Counted from the first letter of the stretch, positions 1 through 9,577 are shown. The stretch is DNA of 64,000 nt from Breoghania sp. L-A4 (GCF_003432385.1 NZ_CP031841.1:558001-622000), one strand, 5' to 3'. The notes: generated by a model from the letters alone, not told the origin. Made by a program: numbers and translations.

Positions 1-805
1 TCGCGCTGCAGCAGCGCGTTGGTCTCGAATTGCGCCTCGGCATCGGCCTGCGCCTTGCGCAGCCGCAGCGCCCGGGTTTTGGCTTGCGTGACCCGCGCGT
101 CGAGCGCCTCATAGGCCGAGGCGCGCTGCTGGTAGGCGGTGCCCGCGGCACCCAGCGCCAGCAGCACGACAGTGGCCGCGAGCCCCGCGTTGACGCGGCG
201 CCAGAACGTTTGCCTGCGGTCGGCCGCCGTGGTCAGCTTGAGCAGCCGCAACGGCGTGGCGCCGGCGGCGGCGAGTTCGGAGATCTCAACACCCGCTTCG
301 CCGGCGAGATTGAGGATGGTCAGGATGTGGTTGCGGCGCAGGATCACCGTCTCGACGCGCAACTGGCCGCCAGCCCTGTCCAGGATGCGCCATTTCCACA
401 GGGCTGTATCGGGATTGAAGGGGTGGATTTCTCGACGTCCAGATCGACGATCGTGTCCAGGTTCGCCTGCGCCCCGGCCGGGTAGGAGGCGATGCGCGAG
501 AGATAGAGATCCGCGCCCAGATGCACCGTGAGCGGTTCGCGCTCCTTGCCGGCCGCTTTCAGCCGCGTATGCAGCAGGTTCCATGAGGGCGCATCAAGCG
601 CGGCGTGAAACGGGCCTGCGTCTCCGGCGCCCTTCGAGACGTCCACGCGCACGCCGTGCTTGGCTCCGCGAGACAGCAGCCGGCCCAGGCGCGAGGCGGC
701 AAGCGGGGCGGCGCACTGGGCGAGCTCCCCGCGCCACCACGTCCAGAACCGGCCGGCCGCGCGCCACAAAACTGGAAAAGAGGAATTGTCGGTTAGTCGG
801 AGCAT
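1..805 (-). CDS. GspL/PilN-like type II secretion protein, partial, frameshifted
   Basis: This is probably the inner-membrane assembly-platform protein (GspL/PilN-like) of the type II secretion locus that starts next to it. The gene begins at ATG 805 and runs leftward out of the window. About 267 codons are visible. The first 130 codons read through DVEKSTP and then lose frame at the G run 420-423. Adding one base restores an open frame to position 1 (FNPDTALWKWRIL...), with one hydrophobic segment (LAATVVLLALGAAGTAY) followed by a coiled-coil-like stretch. Cytoplasmic part, single membrane helix and coiled coil is the GspL/PilN plan. It is divergent from gspE with only about 75 bases between the starts. 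The exact family is inferred from architecture and context. Confidence 0.6.
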
Positions 806-879
806 GGGCGTTGTGTTTTACTGGCGACTACGGATGCAAATCGGGCCCTTGCGTGGGGCCGGACAATGGGTTTCGGAGT

Positions 880-2592
880 ATGTCTTTCGTGCAGCAATTC
901 GGCGCAAGCCGCGAGGCGTTTATAGATAGCATGTCGGCGGCGCTCCTGGAAATGGAGATGCTCGATCAGGCAGCCGTCGCCCGTGCGCGCAGGGCCTATG
1001 GAGAGACCAAGGCCGGCTTCGACACGGTGCTCACCGAGCTGGGGCTGCTGAGCGACGAGCAACTGGCCACCTTCTGGTCGAAGTGGCTGGAGATCCCCCT
1101 GCTTTCGGAAATGCAGCAGCCGGATGAGCCGATTCTCGCCGACCTCCTGACGCAAACGTTTCTCGCCGCCAATTCGGTGGTGCCGGTGCGGCTCGAAGGC
1201 GAGGAGCTGTGGGTCGCCATGGCGGACCCGCTCGACAAGGCGGCGATCTCGGCGATCGAATATCTGCTGGACGCCGAGATCCGGATCGTGGCGGCTACCC
1301 GCAAGCAGATCGCCGAGCTTCTCAAGCAGCTTTATGAAAGCTCCGTGTCGGTGCACCAGGACGGCGGCAGCGCGGCGCATGAGGCCCACGCCAACGACAG
1401 CGACGTGGAGCACCTGAAGGCGCTGGCAAGCGACGGCCCGACCATTCAGCGGGTCAACAGCATCCTGTCGCAGGCGCTGGAGCGCGAAGCCTCCGACGTG
1501 CATCTGGAGCCGGACCAGTACGGGCTGCAGGTGCGTTTCCGCATCGACGGCTATCTGCAGGAGGTGGAGAGAATCGAGCCGGGCGCGCGCGCCGCCGTGA
1601 TCTCGCGCGTCAAGATCATGGCGCGCATGGACATCACGGAACGCCGCGTGCCGCAGGACGGCCGGGTGTCGGTGACCATCCGCGGCCGCAACGTCGATCT
1701 GCGCATCTCCACCCTGCCGACCGTGCACGGCGAGAGCACCGTGATCCGGCTGCTGCGGCGCGAGGAAGCGAACCTCAACTGGGACAAGCTGGGGTTCTCC
1801 AAGGACATCCAGGCCAAGCTCGGCGATGTCCTGTCGGACCCGAACGGCATCTTTCTGGTCACCGGTCCGACCGGCAGCGGCAAGACCACGACGCTGTATA
1901 CCGCGCTGCGCCAGCTCAACGCGCGCGAGCGCAAGCTGGTTTCGGTCGAGGATCCGGTCGAGTATCAGCTTCCGGGCATCAACCAGGTGCAGGTGCAGCC
2001 CGAGATCGGCCTCGATTTCGCCAGCGCCCTGCGCTCGATCCTGCGCCAGGACCCCGACATCATCATGATCGGCGAGATCCGCGATCTGGAGACGGCGGAG
2101 ATCGCCATTCGCGCCTCGCTCACCGGCCATCTGGTGCTCTCCACGCTGCATACCAATTCCGCCGCCGCCGCCATCACCCGGCTGATCGAGATGGGCACCG
2201 CGCCCTATCTGGTGGCGGCCTGCGTCCGCGCGGTGCTGTCGCAGCGTCTGGTGCGCACCTTGTGTGATCAGTGCAGCGCGCCGCTGGAAGCCTCCGCCCT
2301 GCCGCCGGCGCTCCGCGGCAAGGTGGGAGAGCAGGGCGGCGGCTTCCGGCGGCCGGTGGGGTGCGACGCGTGCCGGGGCACGGGATACGCGGGCCGCACG
2401 GTGATCTCGGAACTGCTGATGATCGACGGCCCGGTGCGCGAACGCATTCTGGCCGGCGGCGGCGAGGACGCAATCTCGCGCGCGGCGGAGGCCTCGGGCA
2501 ATCCGCAACTGATCGATCACGGGCTGGAGGTGGCCCAGCAGGGACGCACGTCGCTTGAGGAAGTGATCAGCATCGCCGGACGGCGCGGGTAA
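880..2592 (+). CDS. gspE: Type II secretion ATPase GspE
   Basis: This is the cytoplasmic hexameric ATPase that powers pseudopilus assembly in type II secretion. The 570-residue product has a T2SSE_N-type N-terminal domain, a Walker A motif GPTGSGKTT at about residues 329-337, a Walker B region IIMIGEIRD, and a tetracysteine zinc motif near the C-terminus (CDQC and CDAC), which is typical of GspE/PilB ATPases. The frame is open far upstream, to about 583, but that part overlaps the divergent GspL-like gene and looks non-coding. ATG 880 gives a normal N-terminus (MSFVQQFGASRE), although the GGAG just before it is very close. It is followed after 21 bases by gspF, as in a secretion operon. Confidence 0.93.
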   Translation: MSFVQQFGASREAFIDSMSAALLEMEMLDQAAVARARRAYGETKAGFDTVLTELGLLSDEQLATFWSKWLEIPLLSEMQQPDEPILADLLTQTFLAANSVVPVRLEGEELWVAMADPLDKAAISAIEYLLDAEIRIVAATRKQIAELLKQLYESSVSVHQDGGSAAHEAHANDSDVEHLKALASDGPTIQRVNSILSQALEREASDVHLEPDQYGLQVRFRIDGYLQEVERIEPGARAAVISRVKIMARMDITERRVPQDGRVSVTIRGRNVDLRISTLPTVHGESTVIRLLRREEANLNWDKLGFSKDIQAKLGDVLSDPNGIFLVTGPTGSGKTTTLYTALRQLNARERKLVSVEDPVEYQLPGINQVQVQPEIGLDFASALRSILRQDPDIIMIGEIRDLETAEIAIRASLTGHLVLSTLHTNSAAAAITRLIEMGTAPYLVAACVRAVLSQRLVRTLCDQCSAPLEASALPPALRGKVGEQGGGFRRPVGCDACRGTGYAGRTVISELLMIDGPVRERILAGGGEDAISRAAEASGNPQLIDHGLEVAQQGRTSLEEVISIAGRRG

Positions 2593-2613
2593 GGGGTACG
2601 GATTTCACGACAG

Positions 2614-3828
2614 ATGGCTGAATTTCAGTTCAAGGCCTATTCGCCGCAGGGCACGCTGGTCTCCGGGAGCCTGGAGGCGGTCTCGGAGGCCGCCGTCTTC
2701 GCCTCGCTGCGCGAGCGCCAGATGATTCCCGTCGAGATTTCCGCCGGCGCGGATCCGGCGTCCGCCAGCGGTGGCCGCCAACCCGCGAAGACGCGCTACG
2801 ACCGGGTTTTCCTGGCCCGCTTCACCCGCATGATGGCGAGTCTGCTGGCCTCTCATGTGCCGCTGATCGATGCGGTGGCGATCACCCTGGAAAACGAGAA
2901 GAAGGCCAAGCCCCGGCGGATTCTCGAGGGTATCCGCAAGGCGATCCTGAACGGCGCGGCGCTGTCCGAGGCGCTGGAGAAGGCGCCGGGATTTTCGCCC
3001 GCCTACTACCGCTCCATGGTGGTCGCCGGCGAGAGATCGGGCTCGCTGGGCGTGGTGCTGGGCGATCTGGCCGAGCAGATCGAGCACGAGCAGACGATTC
3101 GCAGCCGCATCCGCTCCGGCCTGCTCTACCCGGCGATCCTCTTCGTGACCTCGCTGGTGGTGCTGTTCGTGATCTCCTCGGTGCTGATCCCGGCGATCAC
3201 GCCGCTGTTCGAGAACTCCGGCAAGGAGTTGCCCGCGGCCATCGCCCTGGTGACGGGGGCCCGTCTCTTCGTGACCGAGAACTGGGCCGCCCTGCTGATC
3301 GGGCTGGCGCTCTGCGTTGTGGTCGCCGCGCGGGCGTGGCGCCAGGTCTCCGTGCAGCGCGCCGTCGAACGCATGATCTTCGCCACGCCTCTGATCGGCT
3401 CGTTGAAGGCCAATGTGGAAGTGGCGCATTTCGCCAAGACGCTGGGTATCATGCTGCGCAACGGCGTTTCTCTGGTGCATTCCCTGGAGGCGACCGCCGG
3501 TGCTCTCAAGAGCCATGCCTCGCGGGATCTGGTGGCGCGCGCCATCGCCGATCTGCGCGACGGCGAACGGCTGGCCGACAGCATCGACGCGGCCGCGCAT
3601 TTTCCCATGCTGGCCAAGCGGCTGATCCGCATCGGCGAGGAGACCGGCACGCTTCCCGATATGCTCAACCATGTGGCCAAGACGCTGGAGGAGGAATCCA
3701 CCCGGCAGGTGGCGCTGGTGTTCCAGCTTGTGCCGCCGGTGCTCACCCTGCTGATCGGCCTGGGCGTGGGCTCGTTCATCCTGGTGATCATGGACGCGGT
3801 GCTCAGCGTCAACGACCTGGCGTTCTGA
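2614..3828 (+). CDS. gspF: Type II secretion inner-membrane protein GspF
   Basis: This is the polytopic platform protein of the type II secretion system, which couples the GspE ATPase to pseudopilus growth. The product has 404 residues, the usual GspF length. It contains two repeated T2SSF domains and three hydrophobic segments at roughly residues 170-192, 222-245 and 375-398. The motif FTRMMASLLASHVPLIDA opens the first domain, and the second domain begins VAHFAKTLGIMLRNGVSLV. It lies directly behind gspE and two bases before the gspI-like gene, so E-F-I-J form one transcription unit. Confidence 0.93.
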   Translation: MAEFQFKAYSPQGTLVSGSLEAVSEAAVFASLRERQMIPVEISAGADPASASGGRQPAKTRYDRVFLARFTRMMASLLASHVPLIDAVAITLENEKKAKPRRILEGIRKAILNGAALSEALEKAPGFSPAYYRSMVVAGERSGSLGVVLGDLAEQIEHEQTIRSRIRSGLLYPAILFVTSLVVLFVISSVLIPAITPLFENSGKELPAAIALVTGARLFVTENWAALLIGLALCVVVAARAWRQVSVQRAVERMIFATPLIGSLKANVEVAHFAKTLGIMLRNGVSLVHSLEATAGALKSHASRDLVARAIADLRDGERLADSIDAAAHFPMLAKRLIRIGEETGTLPDMLNHVAKTLEEESTRQVALVFQLVPPVLTLLIGLGVGSFILVIMDAVLSVNDLAF

Positions 3829-3830
3829 CG

Positions 3831-4250
3831 ATGGCGCAGCGTGTTTCCCCTTTCCGTCGCAAGACCCGCAGGCGCGGCTTCGCGTTGCTGGAGTCCGTCG
3901 TGGCCTTCGCGATCCTGGCGATGATGCTGGCGATGGTCTACCGCACGGTGGGCGCGGGCGCGCGTGGCGTGGAACGCGCCGAGCATGTGGCCGGGGCGCT
4001 GGAGCTGCTGCAATCGGAGCTCGACCGGCTGGCAACGGGACCCGCGCTCGCTGTGGGGACGGATACGGCGTCGATGGATGAGACGTTCGGCCGGACGCTG
4101 CGCATCGGCAAGGTTGCACTGGCGGATGCATCGCCCGGCGACCCGCAGGCGAGCCTGTACCGCATCGAGATCGCCGCCTTCCGCAAGACCGACCCCGCCC
4201 GCCCGGTGCTGGCGCTCAGCGCGATGCGGCTGCAGCGGGATCCGCCATGA
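3831..4250 (+). CDS. gspI: Type II secretion minor pseudopilin (GspI-like)
   Basis: This is a small type IV pilin-like protein of 139 residues. A basic leader (RRKTRRRG) is followed by a prepilin peptidase site G-FALLE and a hydrophobic helix VVAFAILAMMLAMVY. The conserved Glu at +5 after the cleavage site is present. Size and position between gspF and the GspJ-like gene favour GspI, a tip pseudopilin, over GspH. The start ATG 3831 follows the gspF stop by two bases and the stop overlaps the next start (ATGA at 4247-4250), indicating translational coupling. The subfamily is an inference. Confidence 0.78.
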   Translation: MAQRVSPFRRKTRRRGFALLESVVAFAILAMMLAMVYRTVGAGARGVERAEHVAGALELLQSELDRLATGPALAVGTDTASMDETFGRTLRIGKVALADASPGDPQASLYRIEIAAFRKTDPARPVLALSAMRLQRDPP

Positions 4251-4891
4251 CCCGCACGATCTCCAAGGCCGGCGCGGCTGGCGTGGCGCGCAAACGGCGC
4301 CGGGCCGGCTTCGCCCTGCTGGAATTGCTCATCGGCATCGCGGTGCTGGGGTTGCTGGCGACGATTGTCTCGGGATCGATGACGTTCGGCCGCCGGGTGT
4401 GGGAGCGCTCGGCGGTGATCTCGCAAAGCGGGCGGCAACTGGCGGCGATGGACTATCTGCGCCGTCAGATCGCCCAGGCGCTGGTGATCCCGTCGCCGGA
4501 TCTCGACGAGGACGAACAGCCGAGCCCGTTTGACGGACGGCCCGACCGGGTCAGCTTCGCGTCGTTTCAGCCCACGGGCGCCGATGGTCCCGATCAGCCC
4601 TATATGCTGAGCGTCGAGCGGCTGCCCGGCGAGACGGCGCTGACGGTGTCCTTCGCGCCGATGTTCGCGCCCGCATCGGCGGAGCAGAAGCGGCCGCTCA
4701 GGCTGCTCGACGGCGTGCAGGCGATCCGGTTTCGCTATTTCGGCCGCATGCTCGACGGCGACTCGACCCGCTGGCGCGACTCCTGGAGCGGCCAGCCGCA
4801 ATTGCCGCGGATCGTCGAGATGACGCTGACTCTCGCTGAGGGCGCGCGGACCGAAAGCCACACCCTGAGCATCCGGCCGAGGCTGCATTGA
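4247..4891 (+). CDS. gspJ: Type II secretion minor pseudopilin (GspJ-like)
   Basis: This 214-residue protein has a basic leader (ARKRRRAG), a prepilin cleavage site G-FALLE and the helix LLIGIAVLGLLATIV, so it is a class III-signal pseudopilin. Its length and its place after the GspI-like gene fit GspJ, the larger minor pseudopilin of the tip complex. The globular part contains FRYFGRMLDGDSTRWRDSW, similar in style to the C-terminal strand region of GspJ. It overlaps the preceding gene by four bases and ends nine bases before the convergent gspG stop. Assignment to GspJ rather than another minor pseudopilin is inferred. Confidence 0.78.
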   Translation: MTRTISKAGAAGVARKRRRAGFALLELLIGIAVLGLLATIVSGSMTFGRRVWERSAVISQSGRQLAAMDYLRRQIAQALVIPSPDLDEDEQPSPFDGRPDRVSFASFQPTGADGPDQPYMLSVERLPGETALTVSFAPMFAPASAEQKRPLRLLDGVQAIRFRYFGRMLDGDSTRWRDSWSGQPQLPRIVEMTLTLAEGARTESHTLSIRPRLH

Positions 4892-4899
4892 GCGGGCCG

Positions 4900-5346
4900 C
4901 TACCAGTTGGTGATGTCGGTGTCCTCGCCGCTGCCGCCGTCCGAGCCGTCGCGGCCCAGCGTGTAGAGGTCGAATTCGGAGAACTGGCCGGGATAGCGGT
5001 AACGGTAGGGCCGGCCCCACGGGTCGGTCAGCGCGGAGCTCTTTTTCAGATAGGGCCCGTTCCAGCGGGTTTCCGCCGGCGGCGCCTCGACAAGGGCGGC
5101 AAGGCCGGTGTTCTCGGCCGGGTAGCGGCCGGTGTCGAGGAAGTAGAGCTCCAGCGCGTTCTCGATCTCCAGGATCTGCAGGCTGGCGGTCTTCGATTTC
5201 GCGCGGCTGAAGAAGGAGATGGCGCGCGGGCCGATGACGCTGGCGACAAGCGCGATGATCGCCAGGACGACCAGCACCTCGAGCAGGCTGAAGCCGCGTC
5301 TTGAGGACCGCTTGCGCCCCGTTCCGGATCTGATGGCTCTCAACAC
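4900..5346 (-). CDS. gspG: Type II secretion major pseudopilin GspG
   Basis: This is the major pseudopilin that forms the periplasmic piston of the type II secretion system. The product has 148 residues with leader RKRSSRRG, cleavage site G-FSLLE, helix VLVVLAIIALVASVIGP, and the GspG hallmark region LDTGRYPAENTGLAALVEAP followed by WNGPYLK and DPWGRPYRY near the calcium-binding loop. The start is a GTG at 5346 with GGAG seven bases upstream. It is unusual that gspG lies on the strand opposite to gspE-F-I-J and convergent with them. It is followed on the minus strand side by the prepilin peptidase gene upstream of it. Confidence 0.93.
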   Translation of the reverse strand: MLRAIRSGTGRKRSSRRGFSLLEVLVVLAIIALVASVIGPRAISFFSRAKSKTASLQILEIENALELYFLDTGRYPAENTGLAALVEAPPAETRWNGPYLKKSSALTDPWGRPYRYRYPGQFSEFDLYTLGRDGSDGGSGEDTDITNW

Positions 5347-5455
5347 GAAACAACTCCGACAAACCAGTTATGAAAACATGCGTGCCGCACGGTAATGACA
5401 TTTTTGCGGCCGCAACAGCGGGTTTGTGAGCGTGCCACGGGTTTGCTCTCCCGCG

Positions 5456-6037
5456 CTATACCCACGACAGCGGGCCGAACAGCCATATTGCCCACAGCCC
5501 GAGCGACAGATGCGGGCCGAAGGCGAGGCGGCGCGACAGCGCCCGGCTGTCGCCCTCCATCCGGCGGACGAGCAACAGGGCGATCGCCGAAAGACAGCCG
5601 ATCAGCAGCACGCCGGGCAGGGCGGCCGGGCCGACCCAGGCGCCCGCCGAGGCGAAGAGTTTCGCGTCGCCCATGCCGATGCCCGAGCGGCCGCGCAGCC
5701 GGCGGTAGGCAAGATCGCAGCCCAACAGGAACAGCCCCGCGGTCAATCCGCCCAGCGCATGGATCCAGACTGCCGCCGGATCAAAGTGCCAGGTGGCGAG
5801 GAGCCCCAGCGGAAACAGCCCGAGGCTGACGCGGTCGGGGATGTAGAGCTTGTGGCTGTCGATCACCGCGCCGAACACCAGCAGCCCGCCCAGCACGCCG
5901 CCCGCGATCACCGCCGCGACCGGCATCGCGCCGCCGGTGATCCAGGCCGCGCCCGCCATCACGGCGAATAGCCCGCCAAAAAGCGCCGCCGTTCCAACCG
6001 GCTTGCGTTTTCTGCTATTAGACACATCCACAGCCAT
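5456..6037 (-). CDS. A24 prepilin peptidase, short form without methylase domain
   Basis: This is an inner-membrane aspartic peptidase that would cleave the leaders of the pseudopilins encoded around it. The 193-residue product has about six hydrophobic segments and both catalytic aspartate motifs of the A24 family: VIDSHKLYIPD in the first half and GMGDAKLFA in the second. It lacks the N-terminal zinc/methyltransferase domain of classical PilD/GspO, so it resembles the short CpaA/TadV type. ATG 6037 overlaps the start of the divergent gspK, so one or both starts may be further inside. A frame open beyond this point is only the antisense of gspK. Confidence 0.85.
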   Translation of the reverse strand: MAVDVSNSRKRKPVGTAALFGGLFAVMAGAAWITGGAMPVAAVIAGGVLGGLLVFGAVIDSHKLYIPDRVSLGLFPLGLLATWHFDPAAVWIHALGGLTAGLFLLGCDLAYRRLRGRSGIGMGDAKLFASAGAWVGPAALPGVLLIGCLSAIALLLVRRMEGDSRALSRRLAFGPHLSLGLWAIWLFGPLSWV

Positions 6038-6971
6038 GCTGGAATTCCCGGGACCCCATGCCTCGCCTGTTTCGCCCAAAAACCCTGCTCGCGGCGCTCC
6101 GGACACGGCGCGTTTGCCTGCCCTTCGGTCGCGCGCGGGGCGCACGGGCGGCTTTTCCATTCTCACGGTTGTATTAAGTCTGGCGCTGCTTGCAAGCATT
6201 ACCATCGGGTTCACGGCGGTGGTGAACAATCGCACCGCGCGGGTCTCGAACACGATACAGGCGGCCCGGGGCGCGTTGCTGGCGGAGGCCGGAGTGGAGA
6301 TCGCGGTGGCTCGCCTGCTCGGCGATCTGGCGCGGCCCGAAGGCGCGGCACGGCGCGTCAAGGCCGACGCGACGCCGTTCCTTTGCGGCCTTGAGGGCGA
6401 GGGGGCGCTCGCGATCTCGATCCAGGATGCGGCGGGGCAACTCGATCTGAACGAGGTCTCGCCGGACCTCTTGCGCGCCGTGCTCGGCGTCTTCGCCACG
6501 GCCGACGAGGCCGCCGCGATCACCTCGGCCGTGGTCGCGCGGCGCACGGCGACGCCGTTCCGGCTGGTGGAGGAACTGGCGGCGCTGCCCGGCGTCGGCG
6601 CCGAACTCTATACGGCTGTGTCTCCGCATCTGACGCTGTACAGCGGCTACACGGGGCTGGCGCAGGAGAATGTGGCGCCCGCCTTGCGCGCCCGGCTCGC
6701 GGCGATCGATCCGCCCGGCGCCTCGTTCTTCGGCTCCCTGCCCACCGACCGCGTGTTCGCGGTGAACGTCGTCGCCCGGATTTCCGCGCAGCGTGGCTAC
6801 CGGCTGGAGACGATCGTGCATCTCGATCCGGAAGACCCCCGTCCCTATCGCCCGCTGCGCTGGCGCGGGCAGGGGATGCGCGCTGCTTCCACCGGCCGCG
6901 GCGGCCGTCCGGGAATGACTTTGCGCGATCTGGCGGGACCGCTGCCGCCTTGCGTGGTGACGGCGTTTTGA
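6036..6971 (+). CDS. gspK: Type II secretion pseudopilin GspK
   Basis: This is the large minor pseudopilin that caps the pseudopilus tip. The 311-residue product has an N-terminal segment GGFSILTVVLSLALLASI resembling a prepilin signal without the usual Glu at +5, which is the known GspK exception. The globular part contains DAAGQLDLNEVSPDLLRAVL and a helix-hairpin-helix-like stretch VEELAALPGVGAELY, both characteristic of GspK. Its ATG at 6036 overlaps the start of the divergent peptidase, leaving no room for separate promoters. A later start nearer the hydrophobic segment is possible. About 200 bases separate it from gspD. Confidence 0.85.
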   Translation: MLEFPGPHASPVSPKNPARGAPDTARLPALRSRAGRTGGFSILTVVLSLALLASITIGFTAVVNNRTARVSNTIQAARGALLAEAGVEIAVARLLGDLARPEGAARRVKADATPFLCGLEGEGALAISIQDAAGQLDLNEVSPDLLRAVLGVFATADEAAAITSAVVARRTATPFRLVEELAALPGVGAELYTAVSPHLTLYSGYTGLAQENVAPALRARLAAIDPPGASFFGSLPTDRVFAVNVVARISAQRGYRLETIVHLDPEDPRPYRPLRWRGQGMRAASTGRGGRPGMTLRDLAGPLPPCVVTAF

Positions 6972-7176
6972 TGGCGTCGCGAATGCCGGCCGCCCCATGC
7001 TGGAAAGCCCTCGGCGAAAGTACCACCATCCGGGGTCGTTTGTACGTGTTATCGCAAATTAAATCGGCCCGGACACGGCATCTGGTGTAGTGTTTGCGCC
7101 TGTTCCGTGCTGGAGTGCGTGGAGGCCGGAAACGCTGGCGATTTTTCCCAAAACCAGGCGAAAATAAAGAATCGGT

Positions 7177-9405
7177 ATGACGGTGGGTTTGCGGGTATCT
7201 GTCCGATTTTTCAGTGGCATTTTGTTGACGTCGGCCGTCTTGCTGGGTGGTTGCGCGGAAGGCCTGATGGGAGTGTCGGAGGACGGGGGCGCTGCGCGTG
7301 GTTCCGTCTCGCCGAGCGGATTCAGCCGCGCGTTTCTTCCCACCAATTCCGTGAGCCGTCATACGACCCCGGCCACCTCGTCGGACGCGCAGCTTTTCCC
7401 CGGAACCGGTGAGTTCGTCGGGACCGCCCAGAATCAGCCTTTCGAGGTGGCCGACGACGAGCGGGTGCATCTGAACCTTGTGGAAGCCAGCATCGAGGCG
7501 GCCGCCAAGGTCGTGATCAGCGACATCCTGCAGCGCAACTACATCATCGACCCGCGCGTGAGCGGCAAGATCACCATCCAGACCACCAACGCCATCGACA
7601 AGAAGGCGCTTTTGAGCACCTTCAACACGCTGCTGGCCTTCAACGGCGCCGCCCTGGTGGAGCGTGACGATGTGGTGCGTATCGTGCCGGCGTCCGATCG
7701 CGGCGCCCTGCCGGTGGACGGCAACATCAACCGCTCGGCGCTTCCCGAGGGCATTGGTCAGTCGGTGAAAATCGTGCCGCTGGACTATGTGTCCGCCGAG
7801 GAAATGGCGCGATTGCTCAAGCCGATCGTCGGCGAGGACAAGGTGTTGCACGTCGACACCCGGCGCAACATCCTGCTGCTGGCGGGCAACCGGCGCGAGA
7901 TGGCCACGGCCCTGGACGCGGTCAATCTGTTCGACATCGACCAGATGAAGGGCATGTCGTTCGCGCTGCTGCCGATCAAGAACGCCGAGCCGGACGCTCT
8001 GGTCACCGAGCTCGAGACCATCTTCGCCACGGAGGACGGCGGCGCGCTGAAGGGACTGGTGCGCTTCGTACCCAACAAGCGGCTGTCGTCGATCCTGGTG
8101 ATTTCGGCGCGCCCGCGCTACCTCAAGCAGGCGCAGCAGTGGGTGTCGCGGCTCGACCGGATCGCCGGCGGCACCAAGCGCCAGCTGTTCGTCTATTCGA
8201 TCCAGAACCGCGAGGCGTCGGAACTCGCGAGCCTGCTGGAGACCATTCTGGCGGACGGCAACGGCACCGGGTTCCAGGTCACGACCCAGCCGGTGACCCG
8301 GGTGGACGGCGCCTTCGAGACGGCGGCTTCGGCGAACGGCAATACGCCGTCGTTGTCCGGCACGGGGCTGGGCAGCAGCGGTTTGGGGCGCTCCACGCCG
8401 AGTTTCGGCGCCGTGACGCCCGCCACACCGCAGGGCGCCAGCCTGTCGGCCGCGGAGCTGACGCAGAACCGGGCGCTGGGCGGCCAGGCCGTGCGCGTCG
8501 TGGCGGACGAGGCCAACAACGCCATCCTGATCTACGCCACGCCCGACGAATACAACGCCATCCTGACCATGCTCAGGCAGATGGACTCACTGCCCAACCA
8601 GGTGCTGCTGGAAGCCACCATCGCGGAAGTGACGTTGACCGATCAGCTCAAGTTCGGACTGCGCTGGTTCTTCGAGAGCGGCAATTTCTCCCTCGGATTG
8701 TCCGATGCGACCGGCAGCGCCATCGGGCACAATTTTCCCGGTTTCTCGTTCCTGTTCTCCGGCGGCCAGTCGGCGGTGGCGCTCAGTGCGCTCTCCTCGA
8801 TCACCGACGTGAACATCATCTCCTCGCCGAACCTGATGGTGCTGGACAACCGCAAGGCGGTGCTGCGCATCGGCGATCAGGTGCCGATCGCCACCCAGCA
8901 GGCCGTCGACACCACCGCCATCAACACCACCATCAACACCATCGAACTGCGCGACACCGGCATCATCCTCACGGTGGTGCCGCGGGTGAACGACAGCGGC
9001 CGGGTGATCCTCGACATCGAGCAGGAGGTCTCCGACGTGGTCAAGACGACGACGTCGGGCATCGATTCCCCCACCATTCGCCAGCGCAAGGTGACCACGA
9101 CCGTGGTGGTCAACGATGGCGACAGCCTGGCGCTGGGCGGACTGATCCAGCAGCGCGCCGACGTCACCAAGTCGCAGGTGCCGATTCTGGGGGATGTGCC
9201 GCTGATCGGCAATCTGTTCCGCCAGAAGGAAGACACGCAGAAGCGCACCGAGCTGCTGATCCTGATCACGCCGCATGTGGTGCGCGACTTCCGCGAGGCG
9301 AACGACGTCACCGACGAGTTCCGCAAGCAGCTCGGCGGCCTGCGGGCGCTGGGCGACAAGCCCCAGGGCGGCCTCAAGCACAAGGTCCAGCGCCTGCTGC
9401 GGTAG
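7177..9405 (+). CDS. gspD: Type II secretion secretin GspD
   Basis: This is the outer-membrane secretin channel of the type II secretion system. The 742-residue protein starts with a lipoprotein-type signal (VLLGG before Cys26), so it may be self-piloting. After a low-complexity linker come the N0 domain (VHLNLVEASIEAAAKVVISD), N1-N3 ring-building repeats, and the C-terminal secretin domain with VPRVNDSGRVILDIEQEVS and VPILGDVPLIGNLFR, the secretin signature. A Ser/Thr/Gly-rich insert at about residues 385-425 interrupts N3. It is the last gene of the locus. GspC, GspH, GspM and GspN are not seen here; GspM may lie left of the window. Confidence 0.95.
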   Translation: MTVGLRVSVRFFSGILLTSAVLLGGCAEGLMGVSEDGGAARGSVSPSGFSRAFLPTNSVSRHTTPATSSDAQLFPGTGEFVGTAQNQPFEVADDERVHLNLVEASIEAAAKVVISDILQRNYIIDPRVSGKITIQTTNAIDKKALLSTFNTLLAFNGAALVERDDVVRIVPASDRGALPVDGNINRSALPEGIGQSVKIVPLDYVSAEEMARLLKPIVGEDKVLHVDTRRNILLLAGNRREMATALDAVNLFDIDQMKGMSFALLPIKNAEPDALVTELETIFATEDGGALKGLVRFVPNKRLSSILVISARPRYLKQAQQWVSRLDRIAGGTKRQLFVYSIQNREASELASLLETILADGNGTGFQVTTQPVTRVDGAFETAASANGNTPSLSGTGLGSSGLGRSTPSFGAVTPATPQGASLSAAELTQNRALGGQAVRVVADEANNAILIYATPDEYNAILTMLRQMDSLPNQVLLEATIAEVTLTDQLKFGLRWFFESGNFSLGLSDATGSAIGHNFPGFSFLFSGGQSAVALSALSSITDVNIISSPNLMVLDNRKAVLRIGDQVPIATQQAVDTTAINTTINTIELRDTGIILTVVPRVNDSGRVILDIEQEVSDVVKTTTSGIDSPTIRQRKVTTTVVVNDGDSLALGGLIQQRADVTKSQVPILGDVPLIGNLFRQKEDTQKRTELLILITPHVVRDFREANDVTDEFRKQLGGLRALGDKPQGGLKHKVQRLLR

Positions 9406-9577
9406 GGCGGCCTGCCCGCGCCAGAGCCGGCGAGCGAGGCACGCGCGCCGCGTTCGCGTTCACCGCAGCATGGGCCTTGTTTTACCGGACCTGATCCAGT
9501 TCCGGATCCGCCAGCGCGACGTTGGGAAGTGGCAAGCCTTGCGGAATGGAGATGGGCGCATGTGCCAAGGAAACGCT

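Noticed and set aside
583-879. N-terminal extension of gspE by about 99 residues
   Set aside because: It overlaps the divergent GspL-like gene and its translation is Arg/Ala-rich with no resemblance to secretion ATPases.
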